Assembly: GCF_025141935.1 (NCBI RefSeq)
Contig: NZ_CP081123.1
Location: 1 to 64,000 of the forward strand
Origin: Sulfitobacter sp. S190
GTDB taxonomy: Bacteria; Pseudomonadota; Alphaproteobacteria; Rhodobacterales; Rhodobacteraceae
DNA: 64,000 bases
Direction of reading: 5' to 3'
Shown: one piece after another, positions 1 to 8,744 of the stretch
Position numbering within the stretch: position 1 is the stretch's first letter
How the letters are laid out: each line of letters starts with the position of its first letter
Notes under the pieces: generated by a model
The model's database searches: none
What the model was told of the DNA's origin: nothing
What the model saw: the letters and a program-made list of their open reading frames with translations, nothing else
Program-made: the position numbers and the translations under genes

Positions 1-822
1 GGTCATCCTGCTTGCGCCTACTACCCGCAGCATATCGGCAAGGTGGAACTGGCGGGGGGCCGCGTCGTTATCGCGCCGCTCGATGCGGAAAACGGTTTCG
101 CGCTGAATGCGGATCTCATTGCACCGCATATCACTTCGCGCACCAAGGCGATTGCGATTGTTAATCCCTGCAACCCGACGGGTCGTGTCTATTCCCGTGC
201 CGAGCTTGAAGGCTTGGCGCAGCTGGCCGTGGCACACGATCTGATGGTGTTTTCAGACGAGGTGTACGAAGAAATCACCTATGACGGCGCGCGCCATATT
301 TCCATCGCGGCCCTGCCCGGCATGCGCACGCGGACAATCACGATGAGCGCCTTTACCAAAGCCTACGCGATGGACGGCTGGCGGCTTGGCTATCTGGCGG
401 CCGATGCGGGCCTCATGGGTCCGTTGATGAAAATGACCACCAGCGAAGTCACCCATGTGAACACATTCATTCAGGCCGGAGCCTTGGCGGCGGTAACGGG
501 TCCTTCAGGTGTTCTGGCCGAGATGGTGGACCGCGACCGGGCCCGCCGCGATCTGGTCGTGACCCGCCTGAACCAGATGCCCGGGGTCACCTGCGCTCCT
601 GTCGAAGGCACGATTTATGCGTTTCCCGACATCCGCGCCACGGGCCTGTCGGCGCAAAACTGCGCGGACAGATTGCTGAATGAAACGGGTGTGGTGGTCG
701 AAGCGGGCAGTTTCTACGGCACAGCTGGCGAGGGGCATTTGCGGGTCTGTTTCGGCTGTGCGGAGCTTGACGTGCTCACAGACGCGATGGACAGGATGCA
801 GCGGTTCTTCAACAGTCTCTAA
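1..822 (+). CDS. Class I/II aminotransferase, 5'-truncated copy
   Basis: This is the C-terminal part of the PLP-dependent aminotransferase that is complete at 44217-45380. The window edge removes the N-terminus. One C of a CCC run is also missing near base 18, so the frame is right only after that point. The PLP-lysine region (SAFTKAYAMDGWRLGY) is present. The stop interlocks with that of the convergent kynureninase-like gene. Confidence 0.9.
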   Translation, partial: GHPACAYYPQHIGKVELAGGRVVIAPLDAENGFALNADLIAPHITSRTKAIAIVNPCNPTGRVYSRAELEGLAQLAVAHDLMVFSDEVYEEITYDGARHISIAALPGMRTRTITMSAFTKAYAMDGWRLGYLAADAGLMGPLMKMTTSEVTHVNTFIQAGALAAVTGPSGVLAEMVDRDRARRDLVVTRLNQMPGVTCAPVEGTIYAFPDIRATGLSAQNCADRLLNETGVVVEAGSFYGTAGEGHLRVCFGCAELDVLTDAMDRMQRFFNSL

Positions 823-1937
823 ACCAGCGTATCCAACGCATCACAAAGCCGGGTTACATGCTGCATCCGAGTGACAGCGCCCGGCGACAGCCGCAGGATC
901 GGGCCGCGGGCATCCGCGAAAATATTCGCGTCGCGCAAGCTGTCTACGACCTGCGCAGGATCGACAGAGGACGGCAGATGCAACATGACCGACCCACCCC
1001 GCCGGTTGCGCGATGCGGGGGATGCCAAAGTCACACCGCGCGCGTTAGCCCATTCGATGATCGTGTCGGTCAATGCACGGTTGTGGGCTTGTAACCCCGA
1101 CTGCGCCGCGTGCCATCTGAGCGCGGGCACGGATCCCACACAGGCCATGACCGAGGGCGTCCCGTGGTCGAAACGTCGCGCATCCGGCGCGTAGTCAAAC
1201 GCCTCCAGGTCCCACGAAAACGGATTATCCTGACTGAACCAGCCCCGCAATTCCGGGGCAGACGCAGCAATAAGTTCGGGGCGCATCTGAATGATACCCG
1301 CGCCGGGCGTGCCACACAGCCATTTCAGCGTCGTCGAGATGGCGAAATCAACGGGCGTATCCACCACGGAAAACGGGACGATGCCGATGCCCTGTGTTAG
1401 ATCAATACCGACGAGCGATCCCATCTCGCGACCGTGGGCGAGCAGGCGGTCAAGATCCGGCCTGTGCGATGCTGTGGAGGTCACGAACGTCAGGATGGCG
1501 AGCGCGACATCCGGCCCCCACGCCGCGATCATGTCGTCATCTTCGACCCAGTAGCCCCCTTCGCGAAGCGGCACGGTCCTGAGTGTAAATCCGATACGGT
1601 CGGCAAGCCCGTTCAGCAGAAAATGCAGCGACGGAAAACAATCGGCAGCAATCAGAACGGTCCTGCCGGACAAGCGGTCGGCCATCCCGCCAATAACGGA
1701 ATAAAGCGCCGCAGTTACGTTGTCTGCAGAGGTCAGCGTCCCCGCGGGGGCGTCGATTAGATCACACCACAGGTCGATGAACGTCTGCCGCGCGCCGAGC
1801 ATTTTCGGCCACTGCGCGTCATCGCATGCGCCCCAGACAGTTGCGAAGTCACCCAAAGCCCGCGCCATTTCGCGGTCTTTGCCGGGATAGAGCCCGATGG
1901 AGTGATACAGGAAATAAGCGGGGTCTGACATATCCAT
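819..1937 (-). CDS. Kynureninase-like PLP-dependent enzyme (class V aminotransferase fold)
   Basis: The 372-residue protein has the class V aminotransferase fold and most resembles kynureninases. It has an Asp motif in GIDLTQ and a PLP-lysine motif (STTLKWLCGTPGAG) like the lysine-glycine-rich segment of KynU. Kynureninase cleaves kynurenine to anthranilate and alanine, but the substrate here cannot be read from sequence and it could be a related lyase or desulfurase-like enzyme. It is the last gene of the long minus-strand galactoside operon, 61 bp after the GH42 gene, and may be co-transcribed. Two ATGs are possible (1937 and 1931); the second has a better-spaced purine-rich site. Its stop interlocks with that of the convergent aminotransferase. 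An identical copy lies at 45377-46495. Confidence 0.8.
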   Translation of the reverse strand: MDMSDPAYFLYHSIGLYPGKDREMARALGDFATVWGACDDAQWPKMLGARQTFIDLWCDLIDAPAGTLTSADNVTAALYSVIGGMADRLSGRTVLIAADCFPSLHFLLNGLADRIGFTLRTVPLREGGYWVEDDDMIAAWGPDVALAILTFVTSTASHRPDLDRLLAHGREMGSLVGIDLTQGIGIVPFSVVDTPVDFAISTTLKWLCGTPGAGIIQMRPELIAASAPELRGWFSQDNPFSWDLEAFDYAPDARRFDHGTPSVMACVGSVPALRWHAAQSGLQAHNRALTDTIIEWANARGVTLASPASRNRRGGSVMLHLPSSVDPAQVVDSLRDANIFADARGPILRLSPGAVTRMQHVTRLCDALDTLV

Positions 1938-1998
1938 CTCTTTCTAACCGGGAAAACCAGTGCCCGCCAGATCGGCAGGCGCAAGCCTCCCTGCCCCG

Positions 1999-3924
1999 CT
2001 ACAGTGTCTCGCGCAGCACTGAAACCGGTGCGAGCGTTCGTCCTGCCACAGTGTGCGATTGCGTGTCGAAGTTAAACCAGAACCGTTCTGTTCCTGTGTC
2101 GCGGCACCGTACACCATCGGGCAGATCCATGACCGAAAGACCTGCCGACGTGGCCAACTCTCCCAATATCCGCCGCGCGGCATCCTGATCGGGCCAGCCC
2201 GCCAAATAGTGGAAACGGCCCTTTTGTACCAATGCGGGCGCGCCGTCTTGTGTCGCCTCGACGACGGTTTCGCCCGTCTCGATATGCTCCAGATACCGGA
2301 TGAAATGGCCCCCCTCCGGCAGGGCAACGGGGCTGTCGGGGCGGATCGATTGCACATAGGTCACGGTCGCGTCGAAATCCGGCCAGGCGGGTGGCATCGG
2401 AACGGGGGTGCACATGTCGGCATCCCGTGCGCCGGTACGAGGGCCGACGAGAACCGTCGCATCGGCCCGCGCGAAGGCCTGCTTCAGATCATCTTCCATG
2501 TGCATCACACCGGGGGCGAGGATCATGGTGTAGCCCGAAAAGTCGCGCGTGCTGGCCGGTACGATATCCACCGACAATCCCATTGCGCGCAGCGCGCGGT
2601 AGGTGTCGAAGACGAGCCCGAAATAACTCAGCCCGTCACCGTGCGGCTGCACCGCCCAGTAATAATCAGCGGCATAGTCAAACATCAACGCCACCGGAGC
2701 CTGCACCGGCTGCACGTCCGGCGCTTTGCCAAGCTCTTGTGCGACCTGCTGCGCCTCCGCCATGCCGGGCGCGTCGGCGCTATCGGGGCGCAGAAGACCC
2801 GCGTGCATCTGTTCCTGCGCAAAAGGCGCTTGCCGCCAGCGGAAATAGCACACCGCTTCGGCGCCGTGTGCAAACGCTTCCCACGACCACAAGCGCACCA
2901 TACCGGGCAGCGGCGCGGGGTTGTACGGGGCCCAGTTCACGGGGCCGGGCTGCTGCTCCATCACCCACCAGCGGCCTTTGCCGACCGCGCGGTAAAGGTC
3001 GTGGTGAAACGCACCGAAATCCGGGTCGCCCTGCCGGGCAAACCGCTTCTTATGGGCATCGTCAAATCCCGAGCGGTCTTCGAGAAAGCCGAGCGGATAG
3101 CTGTCCCAACTGGCGAAATCGAGATCATTGCCGACATCGAAATGATCGAAATCCGTGATCCGCCCCATGTAGTTGTGGGTGATCGGCGCATCGGAATGGC
3201 GCCGGATGATGTCGACCTGCACCCGATTGAACGCAACCACCTGGTCCGATGTGAAGCGGCGAAAAGCGAGCGAATGGGCCGGGTTAGGCTCTGTCACGGT
3301 CAGGTTGGGCAATCCGATCTGGTCAAAGTCATCGTAGTCCATCGACCAGAATACGTTGCCCCACGCATCGTTCAGCGCGTTGATATCCCCGCCATTGCCC
3401 GCACCGGGATAGCGGGTGCGCAGCCAGCTTTGGAACGCGGTGCCCGCAGCGTCGGAGTAGGAAAGGGTTGTATCGTGGCAGCCGTATTCATTGTCGGTCT
3501 GCCACGCCGCGATATGCGGGTTATCGCCATACCGCTCGGCCAGCTTCGAGACGATCCTTGCGCATTCCGCCTTGTACCCTTCATGGCTGAAACAGTAGTG
3601 CCGGCGTGATCCGAAACGCCGCGGGCGGCCAAGCTCGTCAAGCGCGATCATGTCGGGATGTTTGTCCATAATCCAGCGCGGCGGCGTTGCCGTGGGCGTG
3701 CCCAGCACCACCTTCAACCCTGCCGATCCCAGCACCGCGATTGCATCGTCGAGCCAGCCTAAGTGATAGTCCCCCTCCGCAGGTTCGAGCCGCGTCCACG
3801 CGAATTCCCCGATCCGCACCCATGTCAGGCCCGCCTCGGCCATGCGCCGCGCATCGTCTTCCCAGATGGCGCGGTCCCAGTGTTCGGGATAATAGCAGGT
3901 GCCCAGAGTTCGCTTGAGGTTCAT
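1999..3924 (-). CDS. Beta-galactosidase, glycoside hydrolase family 42
   Basis: The 641-residue protein has the GH42 layout: a TIM barrel opening with CYYPEHW, the acid/base Glu in WQTDNEYG (about residue 146) and the nucleophile Glu in VMEQQPG (about residue 323), then a trimerisation-type domain. There is no signal peptide, so it should act in the cytoplasm on imported galactosides and release galactose for the oxidative pathway encoded upstream. Length is usual for the family. It overlaps the SMP-30 lactonase gene by 4 bp, which suggests translational coupling. The identical right-arm copy is 46557-48482. Confidence 0.93.
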   Translation of the reverse strand: MNLKRTLGTCYYPEHWDRAIWEDDARRMAEAGLTWVRIGEFAWTRLEPAEGDYHLGWLDDAIAVLGSAGLKVVLGTPTATPPRWIMDKHPDMIALDELGRPRRFGSRRHYCFSHEGYKAECARIVSKLAERYGDNPHIAAWQTDNEYGCHDTTLSYSDAAGTAFQSWLRTRYPGAGNGGDINALNDAWGNVFWSMDYDDFDQIGLPNLTVTEPNPAHSLAFRRFTSDQVVAFNRVQVDIIRRHSDAPITHNYMGRITDFDHFDVGNDLDFASWDSYPLGFLEDRSGFDDAHKKRFARQGDPDFGAFHHDLYRAVGKGRWWVMEQQPGPVNWAPYNPAPLPGMVRLWSWEAFAHGAEAVCYFRWRQAPFAQEQMHAGLLRPDSADAPGMAEAQQVAQELGKAPDVQPVQAPVALMFDYAADYYWAVQPHGDGLSYFGLVFDTYRALRAMGLSVDIVPASTRDFSGYTMILAPGVMHMEDDLKQAFARADATVLVGPRTGARDADMCTPVPMPPAWPDFDATVTYVQSIRPDSPVALPEGGHFIRYLEHIETGETVVEATQDGAPALVQKGRFHYLAGWPDQDAARRILGELATSAGLSVMDLPDGVRCRDTGTERFWFNFDTQSHTVAGRTLAPVSVLRETL

Positions 3925-4751
3925 AGAATTACCCGGTGTTCGCGCTGTCCCGTCACATTGACCGCGCAGTGATATGTTTTCCCGTCTCCTGCACCATCCA
4001 GCCCATCGGCAGCGGTGGTGACGAAAAGGGTTTTGAGATCAGGACCGCCAAAAGCGGGGCAACTGGCCTGCTGGCCGCCCACGCTAACAGCGCCCAGAAA
4101 AGCACCGTCCGCATCGTATCGCGCCACGCGCCCTGCCCCCCATTGGGCAATCCACAAACAACCGTCTGCGTCGACAACAGCGCCGTCGGGGTTCAGATCC
4201 TCGCCCCGCAGATCAAGATGCAAGACCGGGTCCGAAGCAGGCCAGCCCTCATCGTCAAGCGCCACGCGCATCACGTGGCGCGTGGCCGTATCGGTGAAGT
4301 AAGCGGTGGTCCCGTCCGGCGCGAAGGAAATGGCATTGCTGATCGTGATCCTGTCGAACAACCGCTCGACAGTGCCTTTGTAGTACCGGTATATGCTACC
4401 CGCCTTGCGCTCGGCGTTGATGCCCATCGTCCCGATCCAGAAGCCGCCCGCGGGATCGGCCCGCCCGTCATTGGACCGCGTGACCAAATTGTCCGCTTCG
4501 AGCGGGGCGACGAACGTGTCTTCGCCTGTCTCGAGATTGAAGGTAAAGAGCTGCGTCTGCGAGGCAACCAGCAGCGTGTCGGTGTCGACCCACCCCGCGG
4601 CCGATACGTATTCGTCAAATTGATGGACCCGCCCTTCGCCGTAAAGGCGGCGGTTCAGGATATCGAACCAGAACAGAGCGCCCCGTTCAGGATGCCAAAG
4701 CGGCCCCTCGCCCAAAAGGCACCGCGTCTCGTCGAAAACAGTGGCGGTCAT
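3921..4751 (-). CDS. SMP-30/gluconolactonase family sugar lactonase (probable galactonolactonase)
   Basis: The 276-residue protein is an SMP-30/regucalcin-type six-bladed beta-propeller. It opens with the family motif LLGEGPLWHPE, whose Glu is a metal ligand, and carries SNDGRADPAGGFWIGTMG and a later LNPDGAVVDADGCLW. The family hydrolyses sugar-acid lactones with a divalent metal. Position between a galactosidase and dgoA/dgoK makes D-galactono-lactone the likely substrate, giving galactonate for the dehydratase; this is inference from context. It overlaps dgoA by 4 bp and the GH42 gene by 4 bp. The copy at 48479-49309 is the same. Confidence 0.88.
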   Translation of the reverse strand: MTATVFDETRCLLGEGPLWHPERGALFWFDILNRRLYGEGRVHQFDEYVSAAGWVDTDTLLVASQTQLFTFNLETGEDTFVAPLEADNLVTRSNDGRADPAGGFWIGTMGINAERKAGSIYRYYKGTVERLFDRITISNAISFAPDGTTAYFTDTATRHVMRVALDDEGWPASDPVLHLDLRGEDLNPDGAVVDADGCLWIAQWGAGRVARYDADGAFLGAVSVGGQQASCPAFGGPDLKTLFVTTAADGLDGAGDGKTYHCAVNVTGQREHRVIL

Positions 4752-5355
4752 GGGCGCAGCGCGTCAAAGGCGGCCACGATGCTGCCGGCGCGGGTCGCTA
4801 CCTCTTCAAGGCTGAAACCCGCTTGGTAAAGACCGCTTCCGATCCCGAAACCCGTGGCCCCCGCCGCCAGCCAGTCGCCAAAGTTCTCGGGCGCGGCACC
4901 TCCAACGGCGTAGGTTTCCGTTTCGGGTGGCAACACGGCCTTGAGCGCCTTTAGTCCAGCCGGACCGATGAGATTGCCCGGAAAGAACTTCAGCCCGTCC
5001 GCCCCGTGCCGCAGCGCGGTGAAGCTTTCCGTCGGCGTCATGACGCCCGGAAAACTTTGCAGACCGGACTCTTTGGTCGCGTCGATCACCGCGGGATTGC
5101 AATCCGGCGACACGATCAATTGTCCGCCCACACCGGCCACATCGGCCACAGCCTGCGCGGTCAGCACGGTCCCTGCCCCGACAACCGCGCGCCCTTTCAA
5201 CAGATCGGCAAGCAAACCGATGGACGTGAGCGGATCGGGCGAATTCAGTGGACACTTCGATGCGGTCGATACCGGCTTCGATTAGCTGCTCACCGATGGC
5301 TTCGACCTCGGGCGGTGTGATGCCGCGCAAAATGGCAATCAGGGGGACGGCTCAT
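4748..5355 (-). pseudogene. dgoA: 2-dehydro-3-deoxy-6-phosphogalactonate aldolase, frameshifted left-arm copy
   Basis: Two extra bases relative to 49306-49911 break the frame: a C near 5253 (gga-c-acttcga) and a fifth G near 5346. Only 4748 to about 5250 reads in the true frame. Because the other copy is clean, this is probably a sequencing or assembly error, not a biological pseudogene. Confidence 0.85.
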
Positions 5356-5358
5356 GGT

Positions 5359-6263
5359 TCAGGCTCCTTCGGACAGGGAATGAAGGCCGCGCGCCAAACC
5401 GCGGCAAACGTCATCTCTTCGGCGTCGGTTGTCTGTGCTGTGACGCCCTGCGCCGCGAGCGCCTCGCTGTAGCGCTGCGAGAGCGTGCCGTTGCCCACGA
5501 GCGCCACGTTCTGTCCAGCCAGTAGGGCCGCGCCGCGGCCAGCTCCATCCCGACCAACATACCAGACAGCCGCGCACGCGCCACCGCAGGATCGAGCGTG
5601 GAAACGAGCCCCTGCGCACGCAGAGAGAACAGATCTGGCCACCACACGTTCGGGCCGTGACATCGCATCGCCCACGGCATCCGTGAATGCGGCGTCATCC
5701 CATCCGTCCGTCAGGAATGGAGTGCTTGAGAACCGATTTGGCGCGATAAAAGCGCGTAGAGCTCACCCGTCATGAATGTGCGGAAACTGACAACTTCAAC
5801 CGGCGGAGATATGGGCCCATTTCGAATGGGTTCCGGGCAGACACAGAACACCGTCAAATCGGGAAAGGCGGCGAGAAAAACCGGCAATCTGGGTTTCTTC
5901 GCCACGCATCACATCTGCGGGGCTTGCCTGTGACATGCCAGGCAGAATGGACACCGACAGCCGCGGATCCGTCACACACCGGCGACACGGACTGCGCCGC
6001 CTGTGGTGGCGAGGACGGAAACCGTTTGGTAAGCCGCTTCGATCCAGCCCTGCCGTGCGCCAACCATGCCGCAGCAGATGACGGGTGTTACCGAGCCGTC
6101 TTGCAGGTGGTCCCCAACCAGACGCAGCAGCGCGGGCTCGAACCCATCGCGGGCCAATGTGCCCATGCCATCGGCGGATGAAAGGGGCGGCCTGAACCGC
6201 GTCACCCTGCATCACCCAGGCGCGCAGGTTGCTGGTGCCCCAATCGACTGCAATCCATCTCAT
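5359..6263 (-). pseudogene. dgoK: 2-dehydro-3-deoxygalactonokinase, multiply frameshifted left-arm copy
   Basis: This copy is 905 bp against 897 bp at 49915-50811, with many single-base differences (for example GAAAGG reads GAAGG near 5381, and extra G, C, A and T elsewhere). No long frame survives. The density of errors is the highest in the window, as expected near a poorly covered contig end. Confidence 0.85.
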
Positions 6264-6267
6264 CGCG

Positions 6268-7032
6268 CTATCCGGTGGTCACGACGCCGCCGTCGACGAC
6301 CATTAACTGGCCGGTCATCATGCGGCTTGCGTCAGATGCCAGAAACAGGGTGGCACCCACGATATCTTCTGGCTCAATCGGGCGCTTGAGGCATTGCCGA
6401 TCCAGCATCCCGTCAAGCGCTTCGGGTGTGACCCACATTTCCTTTTGCTTGTCCGTCATCACCCATCCCGGCGCCAAGGCGTTGACGCGAATGTTGTCGC
6501 GGCCAAATTCTCGGGCCAGACTGCGGGTCATTGCGGTGATCCCGCCGTTGGCCGTGGTGTAGGCCGGATAGCCTTCGTTCCCCATCATGTAGCTGATCGA
6601 GGAAAAGTTCACGATCACGCCGCCGCCCGCTTTTTGCATGCTCTCGATGGCGGCTTGGCACCCGAAGAAATACGCCTTCAGATTGATCGCCTGCGACCAG
6701 TCCCAGAATTCTTCGTCAACCGAAAGCGTTTCGTGGCGCTGATCGTTCGCGGCATTGTTTACGGCGATCTGTATCGGCCCCAACGTGTCGGCGATTTCAA
6801 CTATTGCGGCTTTGAGCGCGGCGGTGTCGGTGATGTCGCACTCCACGAAATGGGGCCGGGTGCCGTGCTTGGCCTCCATCTCATCGCAAAAGGCGGTTGC
6901 ATCGCTGCGTCCGACAAAGCCGACCCGCGCACCTTGCGCCAGAAAGCCATCCGTCAGCGCCGCGCCGATGCCCGACCCTCCGCCGGTGATAAAGACGGTC
7001 TTGTCTTTCAAGTCATGGAATGTCGCGTGCAT
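6268..7032 (-). CDS. SDR oxidoreductase, probable galactose 1-dehydrogenase
   Basis: The 254-residue classical short-chain dehydrogenase has the cofactor motif TGGGSGIG (16-23), NNAA (92-95), the Ser-rich NFSSIS strand (142-147) and Tyr158. It resembles the Caulobacter XylB-type sugar 1-dehydrogenases. Its place beside the lactonase, dehydratase, DgoK and DgoA suggests NAD(P)-dependent oxidation of D-galactose to its lactone. The expected YxxxK reads Y-T-T-A-N, with Asn162 where the catalytic Lys normally sits. Both arms agree on this, so it is not a sequencing slip. Its ATG overlaps the dehydratase stop by one base. The right-arm copy is 50816-51580. Confidence 0.85.
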   Translation of the reverse strand: MHATFHDLKDKTVFITGGGSGIGAALTDGFLAQGARVGFVGRSDATAFCDEMEAKHGTRPHFVECDITDTAALKAAIVEIADTLGPIQIAVNNAANDQRHETLSVDEEFWDWSQAINLKAYFFGCQAAIESMQKAGGGVIVNFSSISYMMGNEGYPAYTTANGGITAMTRSLAREFGRDNIRVNALAPGWVMTDKQKEMWVTPEALDGMLDRQCLKRPIEPEDIVGATLFLASDASRMMTGQLMVVDGGVVTTG

Positions 7033-8744
7033 CAGTGGCTCTCCCGTGTGACGGGGCGGGTGTCTTTGCCCACCAGAAAATCAAGATCCGCGCCCCGGTC
7101 CGCCTGCAACACGTGATCCACGTACATTTTTGCGTACCCGCGGGTGTATGCGGTGCGTCGGGTTCCCATGCGTCCCGGCGGGCCTGCAGCTCCGCCTCAT
7201 CAACCAGCAGATCGAGCACACCGTTCTGTGCCGATATCCGGATACGGTCACCCGTTTTGACGAGGGCCAGCGGCCCCCCGTCCTGCGCCTCGGGCGAAAC
7301 ATGCAGGATCACCGTGCCATAGGCGGTGCCGGACATGCGCGCATCCGAGACACGCACCATATCGCGGACGCCTTCTTTGACCAGTTTTGCCGGGAATGGG
7401 CATGTTGCCGACTTCGGGCATGCCGGGATACCCCTTGGGCCCACAGCCCTTGAGCACCAGGATCGTATCGGCAGTGACCGGCAGATCATCCCGATCGATG
7501 TTTGCCTTCAGATCTTCGATACTGTCGAACACATAGGCGTCCGCTTCATGCTCCAACAGGTGTTCGGTCGCTGCGGAGGGTTTCACGATCGCGCCGCGCG
7601 GCGCCAGATTGCCCTTGAGCACGCGCAGTCCGGCGGCGGGTTTCAGGGGCGCATCCATCGCGTATATCACATCGCGATTGTAGCATTCCGCTCCATCGGC
7701 GTAGGCGGTGATCGAACCGCCCAGCACGGTCGGCGTGTCGCGCAGGCGCGCGCCCAGCTCTCGCAGGATCACCGGCATCCCGCCCGCATAGCAGAAATCC
7801 TCCATCAGGTATTTGCCCGATGGCATGCAGTTGACCAGCAAGGGAATGTCCGATCCGAGTTCGAAGTCATCGAGGGTCAAATCGACACCGACGCGCCCCG
7901 CGATCGCCAGCAGGTGCACGACCGCGTTGGTCGACCCGCCCACGGCGGCATTCGCCATAATTGCGTTTTCAAAGGCCGCGCGCGTCAGGATGTCGGAGGG
8001 TTTGATATCTTCGTCCACCATCTCGACGATGCGTTTGCCCGTCAGATGGGCCAGCGCCATGCGGCGGCTGTCCACGGCAGGCAATGCGGCATTCGTGGGC
8101 AGGCTCATGCCCATCGCCTCGACCAAAGAAGCCATGGTCGAGGCGGTGCCCATCGTCATGCACACCCCCTTGGAGCGGCTCATCCCACTTTCGGCGTTCA
8201 TGAAATCCTGCAAGGTCATCTCCCCTGCCCTGACGGCTTCGGAGAATTTCCAGACGTCCGTGCCCGACCCGATATCCTGACCCTGCCACTTGCCGTTCAG
8301 CATGGGGCCAGAAGATACCACGATTGACGGCAGATCGACCGACGCGGCCCCCATCAGCTGGCCCGGCGTTGTCTTGTCACAGCCCCCCAGCAGGACCACA
8401 CCGTCAATCCCGTAGGCACGAATCGACTCCTCGACATCCATCGCCAGCAGGTTGCGGAACAGCATGGCGGTCGGTTTCATCTGTGTTTCGCCTAGGCTCA
8501 TCACAGGGAATTCGACGGGGAAGCCACCCGCTTCCCAGACGCCCCGCTTCACGCCTTCGGCCAGATCGCGAAGGCCGCTGTTGCACGGGGTCAGTTCGGA
8601 CCATGTGTTGCAGATGCCGATAATGGGCCGTCCGTCAAACGCGTGATCGGGAAAGCCCTGGTTCTTCATCCAGCTGCGGTGGATAAAGCCATCCTTGTCG
8701 GTCTTGCCGTACCAGGCGGCGCTGCGGCGGGGCTTCTTGCTCAT
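7032..8744 (-). pseudogene. IlvD/Edd-family sugar-acid dehydratase, left-arm copy with compensating indels
   Basis: Compared with 51580-53292, one A is missing near 7146 (gtaatg reads gtatg) and one T is added near 7385 (agtttgc reads agttttgc). The segment between is out of frame by one base and then returns to frame. About 80 residues near the C-terminus are therefore garbled. This is probably an assembly error. Confidence 0.85.

Noticed and set aside
2053..3609. 518-residue open frame on the plus strand, opposite the GH42 gene
   Set aside because: It is a GC-rich antisense shadow: no family motif, an Arg/His-rich composition, and full overlap with a gene that has clear catalytic motifs.
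7228..7245. ATATCCGGATAC near 7232 as a third parS-like palindrome
   Set aside because: It lacks the two-base centre, is imperfect, and lies within the dehydratase coding sequence far from the rep-par cassette.
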